Origin: Avena insularis
Lineage: Eukaryota; Streptophyta; Magnoliopsida; Poales; Poaceae
DNA: 64,000 nucleotides
Direction of reading: 5' to 3'
Assembly: GCA_023614405.1 (NCBI GenBank)
Contig: CM042689.1
Span: forward strand, 324,353,305 to 324,417,304
Shown here in pieces: positions 1-12,015 of the stretch (position 1 is the first letter of the stretch; each line of letters starts with the position of its first letter). A program made the position numbers and the translations under genes. The notes under the pieces were generated by a model, which worked only from the letters and a program-made list of their open reading frames with translations, made no database searches and was not told the origin of the DNA.

Positions 1-710
1 AATGACAACTTTGCCTTGGCCCACACATTCTTCACTTTCCTCTACATGGTTAGCAACACAAGAACTAGAGGAAATGGAAGCACATTTATCATGGCAACAA
101 GGCAAAGCAAGCATATCATCATGAGATATATCCAATTCATTTCTACAAGATATGCAGGGGCAATCAACACTAGGATATAAATCACATATGGTCCTACAAG
201 TGTTCATGCCCAAAGATACAACATTGCAATGAGATAGAGACAAAGAATCATGAATGGAAATCTCACTATCTACATTGCAAGTTCTATCACCACTCACCAT
301 ATCATTACCTTGTGACAACTCACATGATGGTGTAGTGGAAGAAGATGAGAACTCATCGCGGCCGGAGGTGGAGGGAACACAATCATCCTCATCAAGCTTG
401 GACACATCATATTTTGCTTGAAGCTTGGTCCATATATCATGGGCATTCCGGAAAGGCATGATTGAGGAAAGAACTACAAACTCACAACATTAACAAGCAC
501 ATTAGATGCTTGAGCTTCGAGATAAGAGTTTGTCTTCTCCTCCAAAGATAGATTTTGGGGATCCTTAGGAGGAGATAAGCCCATATCTAGAATTCGCTCA
601 ATGGTTGGGTCAATGGACCGAAAATGACTAAGCATGCGAGTACGCCAAACATCATAATGTGTGCCATCAAAAGCAAATGTGTGAGAGTGCACTAAACCCC
701 TAGGAGACAT
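1..710 (-). pseudogene. Copia retrotransposon gag (5' part, frameshifted)
   Basis: This is the N-terminal part of the Gag polyprotein of a minus-strand Copia element, the protein that forms the cytoplasmic particle in which the RNA is copied. The likely start codon is at 708-710, just after the primer site, and the product opens with MSPRG. The motif FDGTHYDVWRTRM follows, typical of the amino end of plant Copia Gag (DUF4219/UBN2 type). The first frame stops near 474. The family-like continuation (FRNAHDIWTKLQAKYD) is in another frame from about 485 down to base 1 with no stop, so there is one frameshift near 474-485. Cysteine-rich stretches near the window edge are consistent with the later Gag region. 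The rest of the element lies outside the window. The family call rests on motif recognition only. Confidence 0.75.
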
Positions 711-751
711 CTTTACTCTCGAGGCGGTGAAGCCTAAAAGCGAGAGACCTC

Positions 752-763
752 GCTCTGATACCA
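752..763 (-). promoter_or_regulatory. Primer-binding site of the minus-strand Copia element
   Basis: Read on the minus strand this is TGGTATCAGAGC, the sequence complementary to the 3' end of initiator tRNA-Met and the usual primer site of plant Copia elements. It lies two bases inside the LTR that ends at 766, so it fixes both the orientation of the element and its LTR boundary. Confidence 0.9.
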
Positions 764-1364
764 ATTGAAAGTACAAAGGAAGTCGCCTAGAGGGGAGTGA
801 ATAGGATTTTAAAATTATTACGGTTTAGGCTCAAGTAAATGCGGAATAAAACTAACGTTTAATTTATTGAGCACAAAACCTAGCCACTAAGTTCACCTAG
901 GTGCACCAACAACCTATGCTAAGAAATACAAGCAACAAGGTGATAGCAAGGTATAAATACTTCAAGCACGATGGCTATCACAATGTAAAGTGCATAAGTA
1001 AAGGGTTCGGTTGAGATATAACCGATGGACGCGGAGACGAAGATTTGTTTCCCGAAGTTCACTTCCAAAGAAGCTACGTCTCCGTTGGAGAGGTGCGATG
1101 GCGCAATGCTCTCCGAACGCCACAAATGGCTCACCTCGAGGTGTGGTGGCTCGATGCACACCCAACGCCACACAAGGCCTCACCCCGGATGCGGAAGCAT
1201 GCAACTCACCGACGCCACAAAAGGCTCACCCTATTCTCCCAAGTGCGCACCACAAAAGGCGGGCACTTGCCCCACTATGGGACGCTTGAGGGCGGTCACC
1301 GAACCCGTACAAGATTGGGGCTTACTCCACAACTCAATTGGAGGCTCCCAACAACAAAGCCACA

Positions 1365-1452
1365 AAAGGCCAACAATGCCACAAAAGGCCAACAACGCCA
1401 CAAAAGGCTACAAGACCACAAAAGGTCAACAAGACCACAAAAGGTCAACAAT
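1365..1452. repeat. Short tandem repeat in LTR, unit about 15-18 bp
   Basis: The phrase CCACAAAAGG(C/T) recurs about six times with spacers of a few bases (CAACAA, GCTACAAGA). It is a degenerate minisatellite inside the Copia LTR. It explains the long but meaningless open frame across this stretch. Confidence 0.7.
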
Positions 1453-1531
1453 CCAACCACACAACCGTCTAGGGTTCCAAGGAACCCAAGAGAAACAAGC
1501 TCACAAGCTTGAACTCGCCGAATCTCCGAGG

Positions 1532-1741
1532 AGAACTCAAACCTATGCACCAAATGCAAAGGCAAGTCCTTCTTCCCCAAATTCAAACAAAGCTACAAAA
1601 GCTATTGGGGGAATAAGGGAGGAAGAACACAAGAGTAGAACTCAAACCTATGCACCAAATGCAAGGGCAAGTCCTTCTCTCCCAAATTCCAACAAAGCTA
1701 CAAAAGCTATTGGGGGAATAAGGGAGGAAGAACACAAGAGA
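1532..1741. repeat. Two-copy 105-bp direct tandem repeat in LTR
   Basis: A 105-bp unit starting AGAACTCAAACC occurs at 1532 and again at 1637 with few differences. Each copy contains AAGCTATTGGGGGAATAAGG. It looks like a recent internal duplication within the LTR. Confidence 0.85.
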
Positions 1742-2004
1742 ACACAAAACTCTCCAAGATCTAGATCCCAATGATTCCTTCACAAAGAAGGGATTTGACT
1801 TGGGGATTGTAGATCTAGATCTCTCTCTCAAATCCCTCAAAAGATGCAAGAATCATAGGAGGAAAGGGAGAGGAAAGCTTCTTCAAGGTTGACAATGGAG
1901 GAGAGAGAGAAAGCCAAGAACCAAGAAGAAAAGCTAGTGCCCACGAAGGGAAGAGGCCCTTTTAAAGGGCTCCCAGATCTGCAGATTATGGGCATTCGCG
2001 ACCT

Positions 2005-2360
2005 GGGAACTTCCGGTGGGAGGCCGGAAGTTCCGGTGGCACCCAGCCATCGGTCAAAAACTGCGGAGCGAGAAACTGAAAAAACGAATCATGGCCAGAA
2101 CTTCCGGCTCTGGGCGGAAGTTCCGCTTATCCTGGCTCCAACGGTCATCGTTGACTGGCGCTCGAGCGCCGGAAGTTCGGTCAAAACAGACGGAAGTTCG
2201 TGAACTTCGATGCAAGTTCCGACAAAGTTCGGCAAATAGAACGCTTCAAAACGAAGGTTCTTGGCGTGGCGGAAGAAGACCGGAACTTCCACCGGAACTT
2301 TTCGGCAAGAAGATGCCCTAGCGGAACTTCCGGTGGGAAGCCGGAACTTCCGGTCAGGGA
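2005..2360. repeat. Cluster of GGAAGTTCCGG-type motifs in LTR
   Basis: Variants of GGAAGTTCCGG or its complement (GGAACTTCCGG) occur about ten times in 350 bp. Examples are near 2009, 2029, 2099, 2113, 2171, 2282, 2294, 2322 and 2340. The core GGAA..TTCC is nearly self-complementary. Spacing is irregular, so this is a motif cluster rather than a simple tandem repeat. Its role is unknown; it lies near the middle of the LTR. Confidence 0.7.
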
Positions 2361-3303
2361 AATTCTAGAAACCAGAAAACCAGAAATGCAATAACTTTTG
2401 CATCCGAACTCCAAATGGGATGAAACCAATTTTGTTGGAAAGATAACGACGAATAGAATCCAACAAAAACCTTGGGAGAAAATATCATGAATATATATGT
2501 GATCTATCCCCCAAGGTGTGGAGCCGGAAAACTTCAAGATCAAAACCAATAAGATATGCAAGTGAAATCCTTAGATGATGAGCTAGAGCTTGTTATGATG
2601 GTGACCACAAGCTCTAGATCCTCTCATGGACAAGAACCAAATAATAACCAAGAAAGATGATGATATGAATGCAAAGGTTTGAGCTCTCCCCGAACGATGC
2701 AAACGAGACACCCGCTTGAGAGCCCCTCTTGATAGTACGGCTATCTATCCTAAACCCGGTCTCCCAACTAACAATACGAGACCGGCAAAAGAAAAGACCT
2801 ATCAAGAACATACCTTTGCCTTGAGCATCCCACTTGAACTTGATGTAGACCATCTTGTTCTTCTATAGTGGGAACACCTTTCTTGGATGCTCTTGCTTGA
2901 TGAAGATGAAGACTTGCAAATTGCTCCCCCATACCCCATGGGGAAACCTCTTCTTTGAACTTGTCTTCATCATTCCATGAGCACGAGGATGGCAAGCTTC
3001 AAGCATGAGATCTTCTAAAGATGGCACATCTTGAGCTCGCCCTTCTTCATCCGTACTTGAGGTTGATCCATCTTGATGCAACTCTTTGCACAAGCCTTGA
3101 TCGACCTTCAAGCTCCTTCTTTCTTCATGAGTCCAATGGGCACAAAGCCCTTGGACATTTCTTCATCTTCCAACCTTGAGACCAACACATGGCCCAAGTG
3201 ATGCCAATGGACAAACCTACAAGTGAAACTCAATTTACACATTAGTCCATAGAGATTGTCATTAATTACCAAAACCACACATGGGGGCATACATGCCCTT
3301 TCA

Positions 3304-4871
3304 CCTGCGACATATGAAGAAGCGATGATGAGCCCAGATTCCAATAAATGGCAAGAAGCCATGAAATCTGAGATTGGATCCATGTACGAAAACCAAGTAT
3401 GGACTTTGGTGGACTTACCGGATGGCCGGAAGGCTGTCGAGAACAAATGGATTTTCAAGAAGAAAACAGATGCTGATGGTAATGTTACTGTCTATAAAGC
3501 TCGAATTGTCGCAAAAGGGTTTCGACAAATTCAAGGAGTTGACTACGATGAGACTTTCTCACCTGTAGTGAAGCTAAAGTCTATGAGGATTCTGTTAGCA
3601 ATCACTGCATATTATGATTATGAGATATGGCAGATGGATGTCAAAACAGCATTCCTCAATGGAGACATTGATGAAGAGTTGTATATGATGCAACCCAAAG
3701 GTTTTGTTGATCCTAAAGATGCTAACAAGGTATGCAAACTTCAACGATCCATCTATGGATTGAAGCAAGCATCCCGAAGTTGGAATCAACGTTTTGATAA
3801 GGTAATCAAAAGTTTTGGTTTTATACAAACTTATGGAGAAGCTTGTATTTACAAGAAAGTGAGTGGGAGCTCTGTAGAATTCTTAATACTATATGTAGAT
3901 GACATATTGTTGATTGGGAATGATGTAGACCTTCTTAATAGTGTCAAGGAATATTTGAATAATAGTTTTTCAATGAAGGATCTTGGCGAAGCAGCTTACA
4001 TATTAGGCATAAAGATTTATAGAGATAGATCGAGACGCCTAATATCATTGTCACAAAGTACATATTTGGACAAAGTTCTAAAGAGGTTTGGAATGGAAGA
4101 TAGCAAGAAAGGGTTCTTGCCCATGTTGCTTAATCGACCTTGAGTAAAACTCAAGGTCCGACAACCACGAAGATAGAGAAAGGATGAGTAAAACTCCTAT
4201 GCCTCATCCATAGGATCTCTAATGAATGCCATGCTATGTACTAGACCCGACATTGCATATCTTTGTTAGTTTAACTAGCAGATATCAAAGTGATCCGAGT
4301 GGATCATTGGACAATGATCAAAAACATCCTTAAGTACTTGAGAAGAACTAAGGATATGGTTCTTTCTTATGGAGGTGATGAACAACTCGTTGTTAATGGT
4401 TACACCGATGCTAGTTGGAACACCGATCCGGATGATTCTAAATCACAATCTGGATACGTATTTACTTTGAATGGTGCAGCAGTTAGCTGGAGGAGTGCAA
4501 AGAAAAGCGTTGTGGCGAGATCTTCAACTGAATCGGAATACATGGCTGCTTCGGAAGCTTCACAAGAAGCGATATGGATGAAAGAGTTCATTATAGAGAT
4601 CGATGTGGTTCCTAGTGCGCTGGACCCAATGTCAATCTACTGTGATAACATGGGCGCCATAGCCAATGCGCAAGAACCAAGGTCACACAAGAAGCTGAAG
4701 CACATCAAGCTACGTTTTCACGCTATTCGAGAACATGTCCAAGATGGGGACATAAAGATTTGCAAAGTACACACAGATCTGAATGTGGCGGATCCGTTGA
4801 CTAAACCTCTACCGAGGGCAAAACATGACCAACACCAAACTGCCATGGGTGTTCGGTATATTACCATGTAA
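3304..4871 (+). pseudogene. Copia polyprotein, reverse transcriptase and RNase H
   Basis: This is the C-terminal part of a Copia Pol polyprotein that makes cDNA from the element's RNA. At 3304-4143 it shows the RVT_2 domain: NKWIFKKK, VYKARIVAKG, the catalytic region WQMDVKTAFLNGD, YGLKQASRSW and the active-site motif LYVDDILLIGND. The frame then breaks at about 4125-4290, where the family-like continuation is split among frames. It resumes at 4290-4871 as RNase HI: GYTDASWNTD, SKSQSGYVF, SSTESEYMAASEA, IYCDNMGAI, the C-terminal VADPLTKPLPR. It ends in TAA at 4869. The 5' part was separated by the Copia insertion at 3303/3304. Sequence and downstream LTR resemble the BARE/Angela/WIS lineage. 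It is not functional as it stands. Confidence 0.9.
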
Positions 4872-4894
4872 TCTAGATTAGATGACTCTAGTGC

Positions 4895-4905
4895 AAGTGG
4901 GAGAC
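4895..4905 (+). promoter_or_regulatory. Polypurine tract of the plus-strand Copia element
   Basis: AAGTGGGAGAC lies directly before the 3' LTR and 23 bases after the pol stop codon, where the plus-strand primer of an LTR retrotransposon is expected. Confidence 0.7.
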
Positions 4906-6790
4906 TATTGGAGATATGCCCTAGAGGCAATAATAAATATAGTTGTTATTATATCTTTGTGTTTATGATAAATGTTTACATTCATGCTATCATAGTATTA
5001 ACAAGGAAACATTAATACTTGTGTGATTTGTAAACTAAAATAGAGTCCCTAGTAAAGCCTCTTTATAAATACTAGCTTGTTGGTTAATAAATGATTGTGG
5101 TTTCCCTATCATGAACATTGAGATGTTATTAACAACAAGATCATATCGTTAGGAGAATGATATGGTGGACATACTCCTATAGATAAGCGTAGCATAAAGA
5201 TCAAGTCGTTTTAATAGTTCAATTGCTATATGCTTTCTGATACATAGTAACCTAATTCCTTCGACCATGAGATCATGCATATCACCTTCACCGGAAGGAT
5301 GCTTTAATGACATCAAACACCACACCGTAACTGGGTGGCTATAAAGGTGGAATTGAGTGTTCGGAAAGTATTGGTTGAGACACATGGATCAAGAGTGGGA
5401 TTTGTCCATCCATATGACGGATAGATATACTCTGGGCTCTCTCGGTGGAATGTCATCTAATTATCTTGCAAGCATGTGACTGGCTCACAAGGGATCACAT
5501 ATCACGGGAACGAGAAAAGAGTACTTATCAGTAACGAGGTTGAACTAGGTATGCAGAGATACCGACGATCATAACCTCGGATAAGTAAACTATCGTGAGA
5601 CAAAAGGAAATTGGTATCGTATGTTAGTGGTTCATTCGATCCCAAAGTAATCGTAGAAATATGTGGGAGCCATATGAATTTCCAGATTCCTCTATTGGTT
5701 ATTGTTCGGAGAAGTGTCTCGATCATGTCCGCATAATTGACGAACCGTAGGGAGACACACTTAAGGATTCGACGTTGTTTGAGTAGTTATGGAATGATGA
5801 GTAAGAGACAAAATGTTGTTCGGAGTCTCGGATGGGATCCGGGATATCACGAGGAGATCCGGAATGGTCCAGAGAATAAGATTCATGTAAGGAAAGTCCT
5901 GTTTCGGGGTTGGAGAATGGTTCCGGTGTTTTCATCGGGAATGTTCTAGAAGGTTCCAGAATGTCCGCACTCCGGAGGGGAAGGGTACATGAATGTGTCA
6001 TAACAAGTTGGAATGATTGCATCATGTACTAGGTGTCATCGCTGAACAAAATAAAGGGTTTAATCAAATCCTAGTTTGAAAAGTCAAACGCCAATTTGAA
6101 AAGTCAAACGGCTATTTTGTGAGGTGGAGGGGAAGTAGGAAACCTACTTGGGGAGGAGTTCCCTCCCTCCACCTTGACCCACTTGGGATCCGAGTTGGGA
6201 GGACTCCCTCCCCCCTCCACCTATATAAGGAGGGGCAGGGCTGCCCCTCCAAGTAGACAACACCTCCACCCAAAACCCTAGCTCCTAGCCGCCGGCGCCG
6301 CCAGCTCCTGCTGCCGCCGCCTAGGGCAAGCCGCCGCCGCCTAGGCAAACCCTATCCGCTGGCCTTGCTCCTCCTTGGTGCGTCTAAACCCTAGATCGCC
6401 GAGGCTCTCTCTCATAGTCCACCATACTCGCTCCGGCTTAAGGCGAAGCCCTGCGAGATCTCCCTCACTTAGGTACCACACAGTTGTCTTTGGGAATCGC
6501 AGGAGAGTGCTACAACCTCCATTTCTTTGGAACAAGGAGAGGAAGGTCTTCGTCAGTCTTACGCATGTGACCAGGACTGAGCGCTGCGGAGCATGGCCGG
6601 AAGGATCATCTACGCGATCTTGAGAGAGTACGACTACATCACCCACGAGAATCCGCTCTCGTTAAAAACTTTGGAATCTTCGAGGGTGAGTTATTCCATC
6701 GACTCGTTGCTACAATCTAGTAGATAGATCTTGGCTTGTTTGTTTGTATGCGGTAGAATTTTTTTGTTTTCCATGCTACGAAACCCTTCA
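4906..6790 (+). repeat. 3' LTR of BARE/Angela-like Copia element (1885 bp)
   Basis: It opens TATTGGAGATATGCCCTAGA, the signature start of the BARE/Angela/WIS group with the first G mutated to A, and closes CCATGCTACGAAACCCTTCA. It is closely similar along its length to the solo LTR at 58153-60039, which is 1887 bp and has an intact TG end. No partner LTR or target duplication can be checked because the element's 5' half is displaced. Short frames inside it are noise. Confidence 0.9.
6223..6229 (+). promoter_or_regulatory. TATA box of Copia LTR promoter
   Basis: TATATAA follows a C-rich stretch and precedes GGAGGGGCAGGG. The same CCTATATAAGGAGGG context occurs at the matching place in the solo LTR (59485-59491). 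It is the expected RNA polymerase II start region of the LTR. Confidence 0.6.
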
Positions 6791-7198
6791 CCCTCGTCAC
6801 CAAATCGCGGAGTGATGAGATCCTCATTATATGAGGGTCTAGTACTGGTAGATGACCTTGGAAGCCTTGCCCTTCTAGGTGCATCACTCTCAAATATGTC
6901 ACCAAAGGTGTGGTGGTCCATGACTTCCCTATTCTGAAATTTTAAACAACCATCAAACCAAGTGATTTCTAAGTTGATAAATGATGAGCAACTACTATAG
7001 GAACTTGCTAGAGGACTACACATGCATCAAAACAAAGTTACTAAGCAAAGAACAAACATGCAAGCTCAAACAACCTGTCACCTATAGCAGCAAAATATTC
7101 AAGATAGAATCTACCAATCACAAATCTAATTGGACAAGTGGAGGAGGCACATACCAAGGAGCAAACCCTCCAAAAATCAGCACTTGAGATGGGCTGAA
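6791..7198. other. Unassigned interval between two LTR-like blocks
   Basis: About 400 bases of moderately AT-rich DNA. A minus-strand open frame (6691-7023) contains a serine/arginine/threonine-rich stretch, but most of it runs into the LTR and it matches no family I recognise. The interval should contain the target site of the Copia element (CCCTC directly after 6790). Confidence 0.4.
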
Positions 7199-10100
7199 TG
7201 TAACATCCCAGCATTAGAGCTTAGAAATAAGCTGAACCCAAGTGTGTGCATTGCATTCATGCATAGAAAATCCGGATAATTTTCGCGCAAAAGTAAAGAA
7301 GCTATAGAGGGATTGAGGTCTCTTTTGTTCTGATGGAGATATCAGGGAAAGTGCGGTGGATTTCGACATGACCTCTACAGTATTTCTGTGTTTAAGGGAA
7401 AAGCAATTCAAATTTGAATATTCAAAACATATATTTAAAATTGCAATAGAATAAAAGTATAATTAGAAATAGTGTTACAATTATAATCACATCCTTAAGA
7501 GGTTATCTATGATTGTGATATAGTTAAATCACAAGTACAAAAAATAAAGAAAAGAAAAGAATTAGTCTATAATATAATATGGATATATAATCCTAATTAC
7601 AATGGAGTAAATGGGACCAATTCAATAAAATGAAATTGTTATAATAAAATCTTTATACATATACATATAGTATTGTTGTTCTTTTAAAAAAAGAAGACTG
7701 AAAGTGCATTACAGGAAACAAATAATAATAGTAAAAAAGGAATTACATAAATGGAGTAACTCAAATAATTTTTATTACAAGAAGAAATATATATTATATT
7801 GTCTTTACAAATGAATGGAATAAGAAAAAGAAAACAAGTAAAAAAATACAATAATACAATTTTTTACAATATTCAACAGAAAAGAAATTACAAAATTTGA
7901 TAAAAATAAAATCTAAAGTATTCTTCCTGTGCACTCTTGTATTTTCTTTTCTTTCCTTCACATTCTTTACTCCTGCAAAACAAACAAGAAAAGAAACAAA
8001 ACAGAAATAAAAGAAGATCATGTTGGTTAGTTTTGCTCTCAGTTCTAAACAATGAGATGCACTGTTTATTTTCATCATAGAGCAGCAATTAGGGGCCTAA
8101 GTAGAATCTGTGCTTATCAGAATATTAGCCTCAGACTAGGTGCATCATAGGCTGGTACAGGGGCAAGTTTCACCAAGGACAGGTAAGTGGCAAAGAGATA
8201 ATACCCAAACCAGCCGAGGACATCCACAATGGATCAGCTTCCAGGCTAGGAAATATCTAGCAATGGGACAAAACACCTGGAACATGCAAGCATCTTACAC
8301 ACACAGCTGCATGCGATGTGCTGTCGATTAAGCAAGGGAAGTGACCGATATAGAAAAGGCAACTGCAGCCACTACTGGGAGAGGTGTTGCTCACACATCC
8401 ATTCTCTCCCAGGACAACACAAGCTAAATCAACCCAAAACACAAGACCACATCACATATAACTCTAGCTTTGGATCTCAGCTAAACAAATCAATCCACCA
8501 CTTCAATTACCATAGTTACCTGAAATCAAGAAGGCCAAGACAGGAGAACAAGTCCAGCAGATCAAGATCAAGCTACTACCAGTTCCAGGAAGAGAAGGCT
8601 AATCAGCTCAAGATCAGATCACTAGGTTGAGCTGACCAAGATACAACACACCAAGCAGCCACATACATCAAGGTAGAAACTCACTAGAGCACTAGCTAGA
8701 TCTGGTAACATATCTGTTCTTATTAAACTACACTATCAGACTTAAGTAGAATAATTAATGTGGTACCAACTCACCCAAATCCAATTTCCCTTCAACTATA
8801 TTTTCATCTAGGAGGATTAGATGGGGTGGTACTCTCAGGATGGCAAAGAGTTGCTTTGCCAAACTCATCATATAGTAATAAAAAGCCAAATCATAGCATC
8901 TAGTTTTCTCTATATCAGAGCCTCAGCCTGTATGCATCATTGGCAGGGGCAAGGGCATCAGAACATATATTCCATGGTCATACTAATGTGCACACTCTAA
9001 AGGGAGGCACCATAGTAGTAAGATCATAGAAATCAGATCCACCAAAATTAATTGCACAATAAAAGCTTATTAAGCAAGCCATTAGGGCAATAAACCACAT
9101 CATTTGACCAAATGATCAATAGAGGATTTGCAAGCCAAATAAAGCCATTCTACAAATTATCCTTCATCAGCTAGCCTCAAGTCATTCAAGAAAATGATTT
9201 TATCATTTTCCTAGACAAGTATTCTAGGAATCATCTATAAGGCAATCTTATATGTCCTTATCAAACTCAGCTTCAGACCAGCATCATTATCCTAGTAACT
9301 AGCTTTTATTAGCCAACATAAACCACATATGCTAGGTTACAGGACACATCCCCTAGGGGTAGCACCTCTGTACCTAGCAGATTCAGTATTTGTTGAATAC
9401 AAACTCTCTGCATTGAGACAAATCATTGCAAAGAACATTGGTAAAGGAATCATAATTCTAGGTAAAGCAATCATGGTTTAAAATCCAAACACACTACCCC
9501 ACTAACAGTACACAACATCTGAACAAGAAGTAGACAACCACTTGTTAAAGCCATATAAATATAATTTAAATCATCTTCCTAGCTACCACCTGTTGGAAAT
9601 CATTCTCAACATACTTTCATTAAATATATCCTAGATCATGCCTTTGCAAGATATGATCATCAATAGCTCAACCAAAACCATCTGCAGGCAACCAACATCA
9701 AATTTTAGATCATTTTCCTAGCCATTTAGCTAGGAATCATTGGTGTGTGTTCTTAACCTACTTGCATCTGATCTACCCATTTGCATCTATTAGAGCATAT
9801 AATATTGCTCAACAAGAACACAAGCTAGCTACCAGGAACCAATTGAAAGTACAAGATTGAGTATTGAATCCCAATCAGTCAAAGGGACGAGTAGTAAAAC
9901 AATACACTAGCAAGCACTGATAATTATTCAGCAGTACCATAAATTTACCAATAGCAATGGGAACTAATAAGGATCATGAAGGAACCAGGAATCTGATAAC
10001 AGTATACTCAACTGAGTAGATCAGATAAGTTATGAGCATCCGAGAATTAAGATAGTAGAGTAGAGAGAATAGAGGCAGAGGGATAAACACCTACCTGTAG

Positions 10101-12015
10101 CAAGCTACAACTTGCCGGAGAGTAAGAAGCATACAGCGGTGAAGCTATGAGCAAGGGAGGCCATGGCACGACGACACACGGGCACGGGATGCTTCACCTG
10201 CGCCTAGTCGCAACCAACAGCAACCACCGCGACATCACCATGCCAATCCTAGCAATCCTCCACCTTCCAGCGGGCATCAACAAATCACCAGAGTGGTGAG
10301 GTCAAGATGACCGAAACCCTAGCACTCTGCAAGGAAGGGAACGGCCTAGGGAAGAGGCGGTTTTCAAATCGAGACGGACCCCGAGAATCACCATCCAAAA
10401 CCACTCTGATAAACACCGTAGCAGCTCACGAATCGAGCAAAGCAGCGTAGCCATGAAGCTAGCCCAGGCGCCAGGGAGAGGCCAGTCGAGAGGGGAAGGG
10501 ATGAACTGGTCGAGCAGGTCGGTTTGACCAGCTCGGTCCACCGCTCGGGTTGGTCTAACCCAACCATGGGCCAGACTGACCAGTGGGTCCAGGGTCGGAT
10601 CTAAAAATAAAAATTATCAAAACACCCCAAAGATTGTTTCACCTCTAGAAAAATATAGAAAAATCCTAAAAATACATATGATATATCAAAATAACCACAA
10701 AAATAATATCTACCTAGTAAAAATATAATATTACTTGTTCAAGATAGATAAAATATAAATAAATATTAACAACATTACATCCTAAGTGAAATGTCATAAA
10801 ATAAGGAAAAATCCTAAAAATGAATAAAAATCATTTTTATGTGTAAAAATAAATATACTATTTTATAAAACTACTAACTTAACTCTTTTATAAAAAAAAT
10901 TGAATAAATATTTAAATACATTTAATCCTTTATGAAATTTTATAAACATAAAAGCATTACTTAAAAATTAAATAAAAATAATTTTTTAGGTCTTGAATAA
11001 ATATATTGCACTAGAAAAATATTAAATATATTATTAGAAAAGTATTTAATATTTTAAATAATAAATCCTTATCTAATACCTATTTTGTGAATTCTTTAAA
11101 AATAATGGTTAAGTAAGAAATAATCACAATTCTTATAAAACCTTGAGCAATTAGTGTCTTTGTACTAAATTCCAAACCCATAAACTTAAATTCATAATCA
11201 AATTTAAGTATAACTTTTAACTTTAAAATATTCTTTTAAAAACCTTATTAAGAATCCTTTTAAATAAAAATTGGGTATCACCCATTTATATAATATGGTG
11301 AATAATCATTATATCTTAACCACTATTAAGATAACTTTAAATTCTAACAAATTACTAAGATCATCTAATTATGATTCATTAATAAATACATATTATTTTC
11401 TTAATAAGCAAAACAAATTTAATCTAAATCATTCACTTAAATATAAATCGAATAATTCCACACCTTAGTTATACCTATCATAAATCTTAAACTTGAGAAT
11501 AATTAAAATATATTACATCTTAAGTTTACTTAACCTTTTAAAGTTAACTTTAGTCTCAAAGCTTATAAACATCATGTCTAATAAATCACTTATGTTTTTA
11601 TAGTTAACTTTGGTCTATTTAACTTAAGACATAAAGCATCTCAAGTCCAAACTAACAAATCAAATACCAAAAGACATTGATCATGTTCTATTAACAATGA
11701 TGATTGTTTAAACCTTAGAAAGGAAATCTTTTCTTCAAATGTTATTGTTTTTGCCACTTCAAGCAACAACTCTAGGATAGTTCTTTCAAACCTTAATAAT
11801 CTAATACATAGACTTCCATCCTAATCACCAAATAGCAACTAATCTAAATCTTAAATTACTATTGCACTCTACTTTTATATCTTGTATATCAAAACTTAAA
11901 ATCCCTATAGATGCACTTCATGTGAAGTAAAAATTTGAAGATAAACCAACTCTTAAAGGAATCACCTAAGTTCACTTCACTTACAGTATCGGGGATTCAC
12001 TTTGGGGGTTTTACA
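7199..12015 (-). repeat. Candidate giant LTR (LARD-like), about 4.8 kb
   Basis: The block starts TGTAACATCCC and ends GGGGGTTTTACA, giving TG...CA termini with a TGTAA/TTACA inverted repeat as in large Gypsy and LARD LTRs. It has no credible open frame. Most of it is very AT-rich (10610-11700 especially). A GC-rich island at 10130-10580 looks like a leader when read on the minus strand, so I orient it minus. No primer site, polypurine tract or matching 5-bp duplication is visible (CTGAA on the left, AAATG on the right). It may therefore be a truncated or rearranged LTR, or the ends may be misplaced. Confidence 0.4.

Larger units (their letters stand above)
766..3303 (-). repeat. 5' LTR of a minus-strand Copia retrotransposon (2.5 kb)
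   Basis: The block begins TGAAAG and ends CTTTCA, a perfect 6-bp terminal inverted repeat with the canonical TG...CA ends. It is followed on its inner side by a tRNA-Met primer site. The outer end abuts, at 3304, the interrupted reverse transcriptase ORF of another Copia element, so this LTR marks an insertion. The expected 5-bp target duplication on this side is CCTGC (3304-3308); its partner lies outside the window. Open frames inside it, such as the plus-strand run at 1025-1774, are low-complexity and not protein-like. Confidence 0.85.

Noticed and set aside
1025..1774. Plus-strand open frame of 249 codons
   Set aside because: It lies wholly inside a Copia LTR, owes its length to the CCACAAAAGG and 105-bp repeats, overlaps other frames of similar length, and has no domain.
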